The position numbers and the translations under genes were made by a program. DNA of 64,000 bases, from NCBI RefSeq assembly GCF_000524195.1, contig NW_020170503.1, forward strand, positions 22,066 through 86,065, given 5' to 3'. The DNA is from Echinococcus granulosus. Its lineage: Eukaryota; Platyhelminthes; Cestoda; Cyclophyllidea; Taeniidae. The notes beneath the pieces are model-generated. The model saw nothing but the letters and a program-made list of their open reading frames with translations. It ran no database searches and was not told where the DNA came from. Positions 22,332 to 35,905 of this stretch are shown in pieces (the stretch's first letter is position 1; every line of letters starts with the position of its first letter).

Positions 22332-25300
22332 TGAAGTTTGGTACAAAATTTGTAATGGATGCCTCGACCCGTTCTGATAGAAATGTGCTCGTTTCAATTC
22401 CTCGATCAGGCTTTACGCAGGTGATCGCCGAAACCGATGTAATTTCATTGTATTGTGTCCTGACGCCCTTTCACCTCATTGTGGCGGTAAAGTTCACCTA
22501 ACTAGCTCACTCATTTTGTAGAATTCATAACACCTGTCAGAATTAACTAAAATGAAATGATATAGAGCATAAACTCAGGCTTGATAGTTGAGCAAAGCGA
22601 GTAGCCGAAACTTATATCACTTGCCCTTTCAGTGACTGGTTAACAGGATTCTGGACGTACAACGAGTCTCCCTCTCTCACCATTTCTCTGTATTTGTGTC
22701 CGCTTTTCGTATTTCCATGTACGCACACATCTGCTTTCGGTTTTTTTCACGCTGCTTTTGCAATTGTGACGATTTTGACCACTTGTCGTCGCTTCTCTTT
22801 TCTTTTTCCTCCCTCCCTTCTTCATAATTTCTTTGCCTCATCTTTCCTCATCCTTTTCCCGTCACCCTTTCTCTTCCCACCATAACAGATCATAATTTTT
22901 CGACACCGGCGAACGGGACAACGGTTGCCGCAATTTTGATTTCATTGACCACCACCGCCACTCGTTTTCCCATTTTTCACCCCTCTCCATCCCGGCTATC
23001 CGCACAAAACAGCAAATGGGCTCTTATAAGCAATTGTTTATTTATTTTTGGTTTTCTTAGACTGCGATGCTGTCCTCTCCCCTCTTCTCTTCTCTAATTT
23101 TCTAGAGATTCATAGTTTTGTGATGGAGTGGGTTTGGAAAGGAGATGACTTAAAGTAGTTGATGTTGGATGTAACTTACAAGGTCTATTTTTATTGATGG
23201 TTTAAATGATTTAAAAATCGGTAAATGCCTTCGTTACCCTTGTCTTTAAATGAAGGAGACATCTTTTAAGTTTAGGACTGATGATCTACGTCGCCTGTTT
23301 GGATATTGGTGAAGCAACGAAGTTTGTAATGGTATGGTGCTAGGGAAACGGTTCCTTCTCCGTTGACGAGTAAGGAGACAAAGCGTGGAGTGGATCAGAT
23401 GAAGAAAAGGCATTTCGTTGTGGGTGTACATGCGTCGAGAGCAAAAATTGTCTTCACTGGTATGTGCACGGTGTGTGGAGGCTGGGCTCTCTTAGGTTGG
23501 CATACGAGTGAGTTGAAGTGATCACGGCTGGTCGCCTCGACGCAGTAAATGAGGGGCTCTCCGAACATCCAGTCATTCGTGGATGTAACTTTTATGGGTA
23601 AAAAATTTCGGAGCAGCTTAATGGAAGTGAAAACAGGGTAAGTACGAGTGACGAAGACGTTGACTAGGACGAACGCTTAAGCATTGGATGGTTACCGGTG
23701 TTCGACTCAAGCTACACTGTAGCACACAGCAAGGCAATTGAAGAAGTAACTTTTATTCTGGTTGTCTTTCAGTACTTCCAGAAGCCTTCTCTTCGTACCT
23801 GCCAGGAAAGTGTAACGGAATTTGACATATTTCTGAGGCAAAGAGGAACCCATTCATCCATTTGTGCAGTTGAGGGGAAAAAACCTCTCCAGACACCACA
23901 TTTATCTTACTTAAAGCCCAAATCTCATCAAATGGGTTTGTGAAATAAAGAAAGGAAGTATTTTAATGTAATAGTGGTGTGATATGGTGGATAAGACACC
24001 TTCGGTTCAGTAGCAGAGAACCGTTTTCCAGCAACCGGGTCATAACTGAGTGGCATTGGCAGAAAACGTATCTCGAAAGAAGGTGACCTTCATAATTTGC
24101 GGGTGAACGATCACAAATGAGCCGGTATTTTGTAGACTAACAAGCCACCACAAGGAGCACTCTTTTGTCATCACAAAGGTTGGCTGATATCCGTGGTGCT
24201 TCAAATTTATATGTTCTCTTAAGCTGCATTCCTTGGAAAAAGAAAGTGGAAGTACTAGCTACTCGTAAACTGATATAAATGTTTTTCTAACCCCTAAAAT
24301 TATGTAAATAACTAAGTACTTGCCTAATTAAAGGTTAAAATGGCAAACTTTCTAATTGGTACTTTCGAAGAAGACGCTGGTAGTTTCAAAAACTTGCATT
24401 AACAAACGTGTGTTTTCAGCTCTCAATATTTCCAAGCTGTAGATTGCGAGTCTGTCGATCACTGTGATGTCTCCTGGTCGCCTGCAGTTGAGCTAATTCA
24501 GATTGGATCAATTTATGCCTGATGAAATAGTGCATTCATACACTTGTATTAAATGGGTTTACTCCAGAGAAGCTCGAATTCCCAAATGGGGTGTTTTCAA
24601 ATCCATTTCTTCTAAATTATATTCTTCCTGGCCCAATGTGCAGCCATAAACTAGGCACCAAGGGAAGTCAATCTGGTCGGAGTAACCGGCACAGCTTCCC
24701 TGCTCCTCCCCTCTCCTTCAACCCTGCTACACGTCACAACCAGGTCACGTGTTAATAAACCAATAGCAGGTGCGATTTGGTAATTACTTCCAAAGATGAT
24801 TTTATGCCACTGCCTCATCCAACTTTTGTTTATCGGTATCGTATGGTTTTTACTCCTTCAAAGCCTGAGGGGCCAGTTTAAGGGTGTTTTTTGGATGAAC
24901 CTCGGCCCTAACACCTCTGCGCCATAAATAGGCATCTGCAGATTAAGCGCACCCGCAGGTTGTGATCGTTGCGTTTTTCTGGATGCTGGCAAGCAATAAT
25001 GCGGGCTCAGTTTGTGACCTCTAAGCTATCCATATCTTTCTACCCTGGCTTCTACTGATAACATTTGTGAGTAGTACGAAACCCTCGCTGGTGGGGTTGC
25101 CAAGTCTTAAAATGAGAGACATGCAGTTTAGTATGGATACCTGACAGTTGCCGTTTCCACGCTAACTTATTTAGTGGTCTCGAGGTTAAGGAAGTCCGAA
25201 GAAGGATACTGGATTAACAGTAAGCAGCACTGAGGAGAAATATCTATCATTTGCACAAGGACACGCGCTGCTTTATTAAAGAATGATCTACTTTCTTTCA

Positions 25301-28300
25301 ATTAGCCAATTTTTTGGAAATGCCTGTCAATAAGTATTCATGTTAAAATTCGCATTCTCAATTGACCAAAAATACTCGTGTGATTTCCGATTGACCTCAC
25401 TCCTATGGGAACGTGTAAAGTACATACTCATGCCTACAAGCCAGCATTGTTGTGTAGACACGCTTTGGTCTATCTGTGCGGTATATCTTACAGTGCTTGC
25501 TTCGAGTTCTTGTATCGCAATATACTAGGAGGATACAGTGAATGTGAGAAATTGAAGAACTCCTGTTTCACAAGTCAATTTAAACTGATTTCAAAAGCTG
25601 CAGAAGAGAGTGTGACGTCAAATTTGTTGGGCGGTGTATAATGATAGTTTTGTGGTTGGTGGCAAAACACTCCAGTAATCAATGGAGTCAAGATTGTGAA
25701 GAATTTGGAAAGGAGTGATTCAAAGGGAGGTGCGTTACCAGGAGGAAATACTCAAACCTCAGATTGATGAGAATTGACACGTTGACCCCAATCTGGGTGT
25801 GGAAAGCATGACTAAGAGGACTGTTTGGCGTGAGTGATGAAACAATTTGCTTGATTCCACATCACGTGGGCAAATCGTAGCCGTGGAAGCTTCCAATCCA
25901 ATGGGTTTCATCCATGTGCCATGCATAACAATGACAATTATAGTGCTTTGCGAGCCTCCATTCACCATTCAACGCACCTACTCACTCACTATTCGCTTAA
26001 CCGTTGTCGCTCCTAAGGTTTGTACCACTTCATCCAAATTACTCAATGCTTGTTTAATCTGTACTGTGTGTACGTGAACGGGGCGAAATACAGAAGCAAG
26101 TACTTACTAATGTAATTCTTGTTAATAAATCTATCCACTTGATACATCTATGTTGACCTATAAAATACTGTCACTACTGTTTCAGTTCCCAAGTCGACAC
26201 ATCTTTTAATGCCTTCAGAGGAAACATTGACACCAACTAAATGTAGTCTTTCTCTCGCCTCGAGCACCTTTCAACTACACTAGCTTTTACAAATTTTTTG
26301 GGCTAAACCATTCCACTCGATGAGAAATCGTGTAGTTTTTTCCCATTACCTCAGACAAGCATTTCACCTCGTGGTCACAGGCTCGAGTTGACTAAGTGCG
26401 TGAAGTTCAATTTACTGGAAAATCCGAAAGCGCCTGCATTACAAACGAGTTTTAAACCCGGTTTTAAGACATAAAAATTCCATTTTAATAACAGTGGATG
26501 GCTTGCAAAGAATGAACTTCTCACTCACAATACTTCATTTGTCTTTTATCCAATTGTGCAGACACTGATCGCTGTTGTTCAGAATCGAAGAATTGTAAGG
26601 TTGGGGCATTCCCTCCCATTGATATCCGCAGGAATTGCAAATCCATAAAGGACAATTTTTTAGGAAATTATTGCATTTCAAGCATTTGCGGACTTGTGAG
26701 CATATCCACCAAATGCCTAGAATCCTTTTCCGTTCTGGTTTATAATGACGGTTTAATTTTTATTTTTACTCTCTTTTACGAATCACGTCCAAAAAAGTAA
26801 TAATTTCCAATGGAAGTTATACTACACTTAACTCTCGGGCACCAAGGACCGCTGACATCTTCAGTTGGACAAAGAGAATACTGCTGACAGCGGCTTGTAC
26901 TTGCAGTGTGTAATTAACATAAAGATCCTTCTGGTACCTTGCCGTTTTTCCCAAAACTTCCCTAAATGGGAGCTATTTCTAGTACCAGAACGCAATAGCA
27001 AATGAGTAACGAGTAATTCGTTTTATTAATCGCCTCCACATTCATGAGGACAAATGTTATCGCGTTGCAGTGGTTCCACAACCATTTCCACGTTATCTGA
27101 TTGGTCTGGAAGAAACAGGACCAATAGGAAGCCAGGCAGACATCAGGTCATTTGAATAAGTGCCATTGTAATGCAGCCAGTGCATTCCAGACAAGACGAA
27201 CAAATTCAGTTCGAACCAAAGGGCAGACGAACAATTTTCTAATAATTGGAAGAAAGGTGTAACTAGAACAGGGTGTTAAATGCGTATCCGTAAAAGATGA
27301 CGATGTTTTAACATGATGTGCACCATAGTATTAAATGGATTGATTCCCGAGGTAAAGCCAACAATTACTTCACCAAAATAACATTTTCAACAGTTGCTCA
27401 AAAACTAAAAAAAGGCATTATTCTTAGATTAGGACAATCAAGCACCTTATTTATCATTCTAAACCCAAGCAATTTGCTTTAGGCGTGATTTTGTTTTAAC
27501 TAGTTTTTATAAAATGTTGAAGAATGCGTGACATATATCTGTAAAGACAAACTTTGATTCAAAAATCGGAGTATCAAGCATGCGTGATACTTGTAGTTAA
27601 TGTGCTTAATGAAAGTCACAGTTTCGTAATATTTAATCTGGAGCCATTCACCCAAAAACATCAGTCAAACTTATCAAAATGGAATTTCGGTAGATTCACA
27701 TCCTCTTTGATGCGCTTTTCGACGACTAAGACGCCTCAGCAGGGATTTTAAAGAAGTGTTTTTTTATAAAATGACATTAAAAGGCATTAAAAATAATTTC
27801 TCTAATTAACTTTTATGATAATTCTTCATCATATTACTAGGTTTTGGGAATCTTTCCCACTATTTTCCACTTCCAAGGGTATTTTCGGACTTGCAAATTG
27901 ACATACGGAAAACTCTGTGGATAGGGAATCCGTCGCCAACACAAAGTGCCAATGTGGAAGTGACTTTGTGCCCCCAGCTCACCCTCCCACAGAATGATTG
28001 TGGCAGGGAGCCGTTCCACCCTAGAAACGCCTAATAAACTTTCCAGTCACTATCAAGCCGTAATCATGCCAAACTACCAAGATAACCGACTTATTAAATT
28101 GCCGGTCTTCCTTTCTCTACCAACCTTTTAATGAGAAAATTTTTGTTTTACCATTTGCAGAAATGGTGAAATAGTAGTGTGTCTGGTGTCAATGTTCTAA
28201 TTTACTTTACCCTTTTAACTGTTTTGAATAGATTGTAGATAAAATGAAGCATGCTCATCAACTTGAACACATTTTGAATTTCGTGAACCAAATGCGAATT

Positions 28301-28440
28301 TATTAACAACAAAATCAGCTTTCGTTGACTATTCATTTTTACATATCCCTATCATTGATGCCAAACAATGGTTATTAACCCACTAGGTTTGTCAAAAGCC
28401 TAAAACTGTAACCTTTTTCCCTATCTTTATACACTTGTGC
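22332..28440. other. Gene-free interval after LLGL
   Basis: Holds the LLGL 3' region, a pyrimidine tract at 22785-22888, and otherwise AT-rich sequence with short frames. The part around 24860-25110 is more GC-rich. No gene, RNA or named repeat was supported. Confidence 0.5.
22785..22888 (+). other. Long pyrimidine tract ending in AG
   Basis: About 100 nt of C/T-dominated sequence ending CATAACAG at 22888. It looks like an extended polypyrimidine tract before an acceptor. The frame that would continue LLGL after it (NFSTPANGTTV...) runs on to a stop about 70 codons later. It may serve an extra terminal exon or simply be low-complexity DNA. Confidence 0.4.
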
Positions 28441-29485
28441 TGTAGTGCCTCGAGTCTCTCTTAAAGCCAAAAGAAGTTATGCTAGTAAAACAGAAAATGC
28501 ATTGCCGACGTAGAGAGGGCCTGAAAGGCTACAGCCATGGCCCCACGATAGCCACACTTGTCAAAAGTACAATCCCTATGCCCTAGGTGCCCGCACAAAT
28601 TAAATGCACTTAAATAATCAAAGTATTACATAACCGTCCACCGCTATTGAATATCGTACAAAGCCCTCCTCTTAATAAACCCCCTGTATCGGTCATCACA
28701 CCGTAGTCAGTATCGCAATAAAACCGCTTAAGAACTATAAGCGTCGGTCTTCAAGTTTACATGCATTGAGACGATAGCTGACCACAACGTCACCCATTCC
28801 ACTTGGGAATTCTACCAGGTTTTGCTCCGTTTGGCAACCACTGCCTGTGGCCAGTCGTAAGAACACTGACCCAAGAGCAATGTGATTTAATAAAGGACGG
28901 TATTTAAAATAACTTTTCGAAGATTATGGCTCACGACTGTTACTCCTGGCTAGCTTGTCCTCGCTTTAGTGCTGCCCAACCGTGTCTAGCTAAGGTTTGT
29001 CAGGCTAGCAAGGAGGTAGAGGAGGCATCGTGTGTTAACTTAATATCCTTCTATAAATACCGTAGACAACTCCGTAGCGAACACTTGAGATGGTTAACAG
29101 CTGGTTTCGCTCGCTTCCTGCAGAACACGGGGCTGAAGTAGTCGGCGAAGGTAGTCGTCATTTTCAACCTATCCGATAAAAGGTACTTCACAGATTACCC
29201 CATCCACAGTATAAGCACTTCTTTCCCACATTAATGGGAATTTGGATAGCAGTCTTTTAGGATCAGATTTCCCTTTCAATGCCATCAACGCAGAGCCACG
29301 AGTCATTCATAAAGTAGAAAGAAGTCGTAATAGTAGGACTGATTGTGTATTGCTGACGCACAGGAGGTCTGAGGGGCCACTGGAATGGCCCAAAAGTCTT
29401 CCCGTCAAGCGCAATTACCATGGCGGAGCCTTGCATACCCGGATAACCAAAACGAAGAGTTTAACAAACAATAGCTGAAATCACT
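28441..29485 (-). mobile_element. TRIM-type LTR retrotransposon, copy D
   Basis: Minus orientation. The 3' LTR spans 28441-28630 (starts TGTAATAC, ends CACTACA). The 5' LTR lies at about 29293-29485. The internal part has no conserved open frame. A purine tract (rc of 28663-28675) lies before the 3' LTR but is separated from it by some 30 nt, probably a later insertion. Total length is about 1045 nt, equal to copy A. Confidence 0.75.
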
Positions 29486-31984
29486 GAATTTTTTGCCTTG
29501 TAATGACTTACTCCAATTAATAAAGAGGCGACATCTTCATCACTCCAAAGTAACCTCTTTTGGTAATCGTTGTCATTTAATGCACAAATGCCTCAAAATC
29601 ACGTGGGCGGCCAAAGGTCGTGAATTGAGGAGTACCTTTCGGACCATTGGCCCTTTGTCGGTATTACTAGCAAACCGCACGTTTATTAAATAATTACATG
29701 TGTCACTTGTTTCAAGTAGCCCATTGAATCATCACTTATTCTCATTTGCAACTAAAAATAGTTGGATTATGTGATTTTTGTTTCACTAAACTTACAATTA
29801 AAAATCACTTCATTTGTCGTCAAAATGCCTGATGAGTGGGTTCTGAATAATGCCATAATGACAAGGGCACGAAAATGGTTTGGCTGTTCTCTCAAATAGG
29901 ATAGATGAAATCTACCTCACCTAGTCTACATTTCAAAATATTTTTTCATTCATTATTAAATTGTAACTTGCCTTGTTAAGTGAGCAGCTTAGGTCCGACC
30001 AATCATCGGCTCGGAAACACCCTTATCCCGAAATGCCGCTTACATTAATCCCCGCCTAATAGTGTCTGCTTTCCTCTGGGGCTCAAAGAGCAATGCTGTG
30101 AATGATTGTTCTTTAAAAAGAAATTCTTGTTATTTTGTCACACAGACAGGTGATCGATACCATTGTCCAATTAAAAGGAGACCATTAACGAGGCGCAGTA
30201 GAACGCAACGAATGACCGTCTGGCAAAGCTGTTGACATTGTAACAGATGTCAGAAAAAACTTTATTGGGTGGTGAAGCGTTTTTAATCTTCCTTTTGATA
30301 AGCGCAAATTATACTTCTGTCATTAAAATCTACTTTATTCAAGGTTCCTCCAAACTTATAATTAGCTTTCTCGATTGCAACCATACCCATTAAGAGTGAT
30401 TGCGAAAATTGTAGTCGTGAAATAATCTAGAACAGTCAACTCAACTTTCGTCAGTGGTTTTGAAAACAGAACTGCAACTTCAAAGTGAAGGAGAGAACTT
30501 GAGATAAATAAAGAATTAATTGGTGTACTTAGAAGGGAGGCCTGAGCTAGTCGCTGTTATAAAACTGGAACCAAAAAAGGAAGCAGTCTTTACCATTAAA
30601 TGGGATACAGACCAATCACATCCCAGCTGTTTCACTAAGCTTGACATTTACGAAATAATCCCTTTTTCCGCATCCGCACCAATGTCTAATCATATGGCAA
30701 ATCTTCAGCACTTCAATGTCAGGAACCAGGATGCTTTCTCTTTGGGCTCAGAGCTTATAAATCAAAATATTTTTCCGATCTGAAAGCTGTAAAGTACAAC
30801 ACTGGTAACATGTCTAGCGTTCATCTCGCATCAATGATTTGTTGGGTTTAGGCTGTCCATATGAACTAGACCTACGAGGACAATCCCAGAGGTGATTTAG
30901 GGTCCCTCAACGTAACTCTTCTTCCTTACTGTAACCGTGAGGGCTTACTGTCATATCATCGTCACGGGTAACTTGAATATTACAAGAAAATGGCAAAGTA
31001 CACACCTTCCAATCGCACTGTTGACTAACGATCGAGTTTAAATAGACGTTGAAATTGCATGTTGAATAAATCGTATAGAAATATGTGGAATTCCTCTGAC
31101 AACAGTTTGCATGTAAAGGGTGCAAAATTCGTTATTTTAGGTGGGTCTGTCTAAAGAGTGCAACTTTTCGTTACAATTTCTGCTTTGGTATTCAAAGAAA
31201 TGCGCAAAACCCGTTTACGAAGTCTACTGCCTCAATTTTTTAAAGTTGAATTATAGTGCCACTTTGCACCAACTCGTGGAACCATTATTTGTAACCTTTA
31301 GCAAATATTACGAATACTAATTTGGCTCTGCCTCCTTTTATTTCAACCCCAAATCTTGCCCTCTAGGCCAATCAGCGTCACCGGAAGAGACCGATCAACG
31401 GTGATTCACGCTCCAACACGGCAATTGGACTCGCTGTTTGGGCGGTAACTACAATGTCGGTCAAATACATGTGCTATTAATATCTCTTCTCATCTTACAA
31501 TGAGTTGAAAACCACGTAAATTAATTTACATCCCAAAGTGGCGTATCTCTTTGTTCCATCTTTCTGTCTAGTCATCAATTTTAGCCGTCGTTCAGGCGAT
31601 GGCACACAGCCTTGAGCGCTAACTAATCGTGGCCATGCTTGGCATCCCATAATGTCCCACTCCTATTGGTTAATGCAACCCAAGTCGTAATCAATGGCGC
31701 AAGTGATATGAGCATGCGCCAAACCCATACAATTAAATAAAAAAAAACTCTGAATTTTATGTTGGAGGTTATTTTCTTGTAGTCGGCATGAATTTGAGGT
31801 AGGCGAGGCTTGATTACTAGTTACCTAGTAGCAACGATCGATTTGGTGTCTGGATTCCATCATCTTCTAAGTTGTTTCAAAATAAAGATAGTACACTATT
31901 CTTCCCATAAATTGAGGTCAATAAATTAATACGGACATGCTAGACTGGGCATGGTTTCAGAACTTATATTTAGACTCAGTTCTT

Positions 31985-32225
31985 AAGTGCCCTTCAAATC
32001 GCCAAGTTTGCCCGTCAACCAATCAAAATGCGGTGACCCAATAGCCAACCAATAGAAAATCGATTTGTTATACACTGGCATGACTTTGGAAATGGACTTA
32101 AATTGGTCGATTGCCTAAAGCACTAGGCTATATAACATCTTTTCCCTCATTTTAAAATATGGCTGACATACTTTTGCCATGTAACGTTTTGCTATGGGAC
32201 AGCAATAAACTTGTGCTCGAGAACA
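31985..32225 (+). promoter_or_regulatory. CCAAT-TATA-AATAAA arrangement, possible LTR or promoter relic
   Basis: Three CCAAT motifs within about 50 nt (near 32018, 32038, 32048), then CTATATAA near 32128 and GCAATAAAC near 32203. This promoter-to-polyadenylation spacing fits an LTR. I could not find a matching partner with certainty, though 36780-37035 also combines CCAAT-like motifs with GAATAAA. Confidence 0.25.
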
Positions 32226-33959
32226 CCCACCCGAAATTCGCAATGCGTTTTTGAACTTGTTAGAATACCCTAATGGGCGTTTTATGCTGTTACGAATGGG
32301 AGGGAAAACATTTAAAAAATATTTTCTTCATTTCATAAAAGGTTGTAAGAGGTGAAAGGAGAGGAATAAACCATTGTTCAAAAGACAGTCTGGTGTTTCT
32401 GTAAGGCGTGGTGAATAATCAATGCAGTGACAAATTTACCCCTTGATACCCATTTTCAGACGAATTTAAACATATTTTAGTTAAATTTAATTATCAATAT
32501 CATAAAAGAGAAATATCTGTTTACATGCAGAAGGTGGTAAGGACAGTGTGATTTTTTTCAGTTTCCATTATGTGACATTCGGGTTTTACATCTAGTTACG
32601 TTGTGCACTATAAAATGAAAGAAATTAATTCGTGCGGCATTTGAAATAAAATTAAGTAACTGCGGGGACTGTCATCGTCACAATCGATGATCCTTTCGTG
32701 TCAAGTTGAGAGCCGCTGGCAGCTTCTACTCTCATAAACGGTTTCGGCCTTAGAAGCAAAGATAAAATCCAGCCCTGGCCATCTCCGGTTTTGTCCAGTT
32801 TCCAGTTCTTCATTGTCCAGCCCGTCTCGCATGCGCGCGTGCCTAATGTCAAGGTAAGGTGGTGGCAAGCACTTGATCCGCGGCGTTAAGAGGTGCTGCC
32901 CGCAAGGCACAGCGCATTTTAGAGAAGCTTATCGAATGTTTCTCGCCGCATTATGCTAATTGTTTTGTGCCATTTTCAGAGATGAGCTGCATCTTTACCT
33001 ACTAGCTGATGGAATGCCAAAAATGATATTAGTTATGCGCAAAAATTCATTACTTCGATCACAAGGCCTTATGATCTTCTAGGATAAGTTAAGAGTCAAC
33101 AAACTCCTGGTATTTTCCTTCTAACTTCGATTGAGATGGGTATCCCATTTCGCTTTTCCAGGTAAGTATATTCTGCGTCATTTCATTAATGGGAATGGTA
33201 GAAGATTAATTATCTGCGTCAGCGTAAGAGTAATTACTCCAATAGATTTGCCTACTCTTCTTTGAAAGAGATTGGCAACCACGTAGTCCCCGCTCAATGA
33301 TCAATTTCAAAAGATAGGAGCTAAAAGCCAGTCGCTTTAGACAGAGGTAAAGTAAATAATTTTGGATCAGACGAATTAGAAATGATTAAAAATGACCAAT
33401 TGCCAAAAGTTTTCACTGTTTGCGAGATACTTGGCAAATCTTAAGCGTAACAAGTTTAATGGTTGGATAAGTTACCTTAACATGATGATCCACATTGTTG
33501 ATGGAGGTGACAGGACGATGTGCTCCCGCCGTTGCCAAAGCGAGGGAGGCGAACTTTAATTAAGTGTGTACCAAAATGAGTTGTTTTTGAAGGACCAATT
33601 TAGCTCGCCAGATTTTGAACACTAATTCAAGTTTGTGGAGATGGTATAAAGGTAAAAATGTGAGGAGGAAGTCCAATTTAGGGTGTATCTACAGCCATGG
33701 TGCGAAAATCCACGGTAGTAAGTTTGTCGAAGAATCAAAAAATGACTTCAGTTTGTAATTTCCCTATATTTCATAGTTACACAACCAACTCACCATCATA
33801 GCTTCATAAAGGGAAGCAACTTTACGTATTATTAAGCACCAAGACCGAATAAACCTGTATGGCGATTTAAAGCACCTGGGTTTCGGAAGTGTTTCAAGAA
33901 TGATACCTACGTGGTTGAAATGAAGGGGTTGTGAGTCGTAGTGATGTTAAGCCCTACCT

Positions 33960-34205
33960 AGGGCAAGAACAAAGGCAGGCGCGGCTTTAAAGTAGGGTGG
34001 CAGGGCCAGGGGGCCTGGGAGAGGGAGGGGCTGACGGCGCGCCTGTTTTTAATCCGAGTGTCCCAGGCCAAGCGCTTGCATGGGCCTGGATGACTCATTC
34101 TGGAGGATTTTTGCATCGCTCATCCCCATGGCTGTGGCCTCACCTCCTCTGCCATCCCCTCCCTTCCCCCCTTCCCACCCTTACACTAACTGAGGGCGGG
34201 ACCTA
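33960..34205. other. GC-rich patch
   Basis: A G-rich run (GGGCCAGGGGGCCTGGGAGA) followed by a C-rich run (CCATCCCCTCCCTTCCCCCC) stands out sharply from the AT-rich surroundings. The two arms are partly complementary in composition. An open frame crosses it but matches nothing. Confidence 0.4.
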
Positions 34206-35809
34206 AGACCAACCAATGTGTTGTAGGGTTTGCCGCGGATATTCACGTTTATTTTCCATTTGTATGGGTTTCAAATTTTTTCCATCGTGTCACCTCTCCT
34301 TGAGGTTACTTGGATGGCTTCCAGCTGCCATTTGCTGAAACGACAGACCGGTATGGAAGCTAAAATTCTGAAGCCATTATTCGCTTAGATCGGCAAATTT
34401 AGCGTCACATTCATTGTTTGAGAATACAAATTTATGTGATGATGAGACACAACCAAATGGTGGTGTCTGAAAGACTTCAAAATTGCAGTTTTCACATACT
34501 ACGCAACCATTTAGAATCTGATTGTACCTATTGAGAAATACATATTTGGGACTATTCGATCTACCGCGGATTTATGATTCTTCGGAGGATAGCCTTAAGT
34601 GGCTTCTTTAGAGATCATACTAATACTTTTAAGGGAAAAGAGAAAAGGCTACCAAATGCTTCTGTGTACAGATGGTCATTTTGAAATGCGTAGGAGAGTG
34701 ACAGATTTACAAAGTACAACTGCACGAAAAATCTAAAAATACCTACCTGTCCATCTAGTGTCCATTTAAGTTAAAGTCACACTTAATTTTTCCCTTCTCG
34801 CCTGTTTACTCGATTAGTTGGTTGGCTGTAGCCTAATTACACAGAAGTACAATTCGACAGACCTTTCAATCCGTAAACCTTTAATGATTGGTAGTTTAAA
34901 AAACTGTTGATATAAGATTTCTACGCACAATCTTCACCGAATTATTGCGTCTATCTGTAAATGAGGAAACCGATTGTGCAGGCATTATTTTCAAGGAATT
35001 TCAACCCAAATAAGTAATTAAATAGGAACCTACAAACTAATGAAGCCAATCCGATTCCAGGGAAGGTGAGAAAACTGGGTCGCTTATTAGTAATTGGCTG
35101 TGTGATATCAAAGTTGGATGCCTTAGTCAAGACTTTTCAGTCTTTTTTACAAGATCTCCCCTCCCACAGTTGCTACTTTTAAAGTTAAATGAGTTCCACA
35201 AAAGTGGCCAATATCAGGACAGGTTCCCGACAATCGTCCTTAAGACTTGCCAAAGTTGCCTCTTGACATTTACTAAATCATGGTCATCATGGGTAGGGCA
35301 TGCCTTCAGGCGAGGACCGAGGTCCTTTGGTAACGCTGGCATTAATATAATTTCCATCGCTGCTTTCCCTTTTTTTATTTACAAGGATACGCTCGTCTCC
35401 CTAGATGATTAATTCATGGAAAAGGAGCAAAAAATAGGCAGGTGAAGCGGTGATAAAATCACTAGGTCTCGCTCTAGATTTTTCTCTTGACAGTCGTAGA
35501 TCGCTGGAAAAGTCACAGCGATGTAAGCGCAGTAATAGCTAAATCCTCTTATTTAGTCTCACATCCGCTGTTCGCCGATTTTAAAGCAGCGAACCAGACT
35601 AAGACAACTGTCGAAGGAAAAGAGACTAATCTGATAATTTGAAAACACTTATGATATTAAAAATGCTCAACTTATTTATCATAAAAGATAGACAACGCAT
35701 ATTTGCGCATTTATAAACTAGTGATTTGGAAGATCTACTAATAATTACGTTAGGATTGCAAGACGTTAATAGTTTGATGAACTCTCGGACATGCTAAGAG
35801 GCCACTTAA

Positions 35810-35905
35810 GAGCTCAGCCCTTGTACCTTCGCTGGGCGGTCTGACCTCAGGGCCAAGCTAGTAGCTTCCAAATCCTTCCGTAGGTCGACAATACATATTC
35901 TGCAA
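35810..35905 (+). repeat. TRIM LTR fragment
   Basis: Carries the LTR core CTTCGCTGGGCGGTCTG and later GTCGACAATACATATTCTGC. Both ends are missing. Confidence 0.6.

Larger units (their letters stand above)
29486..35809. other. Gene-free interval
   Basis: AT-rich, without a recognised gene. It contains the CCAAT/TATA-like stretch near 32 kb and the GC-rich patch near 34 kb, listed separately. Confidence 0.45.

Noticed and set aside
27100..27240. Minus-strand ALQWHLFK followed by a stop, resembling a C2B tail
   Set aside because: Only QWH matches; no loop 3 or HWSDML upstream. The real exon is elsewhere.
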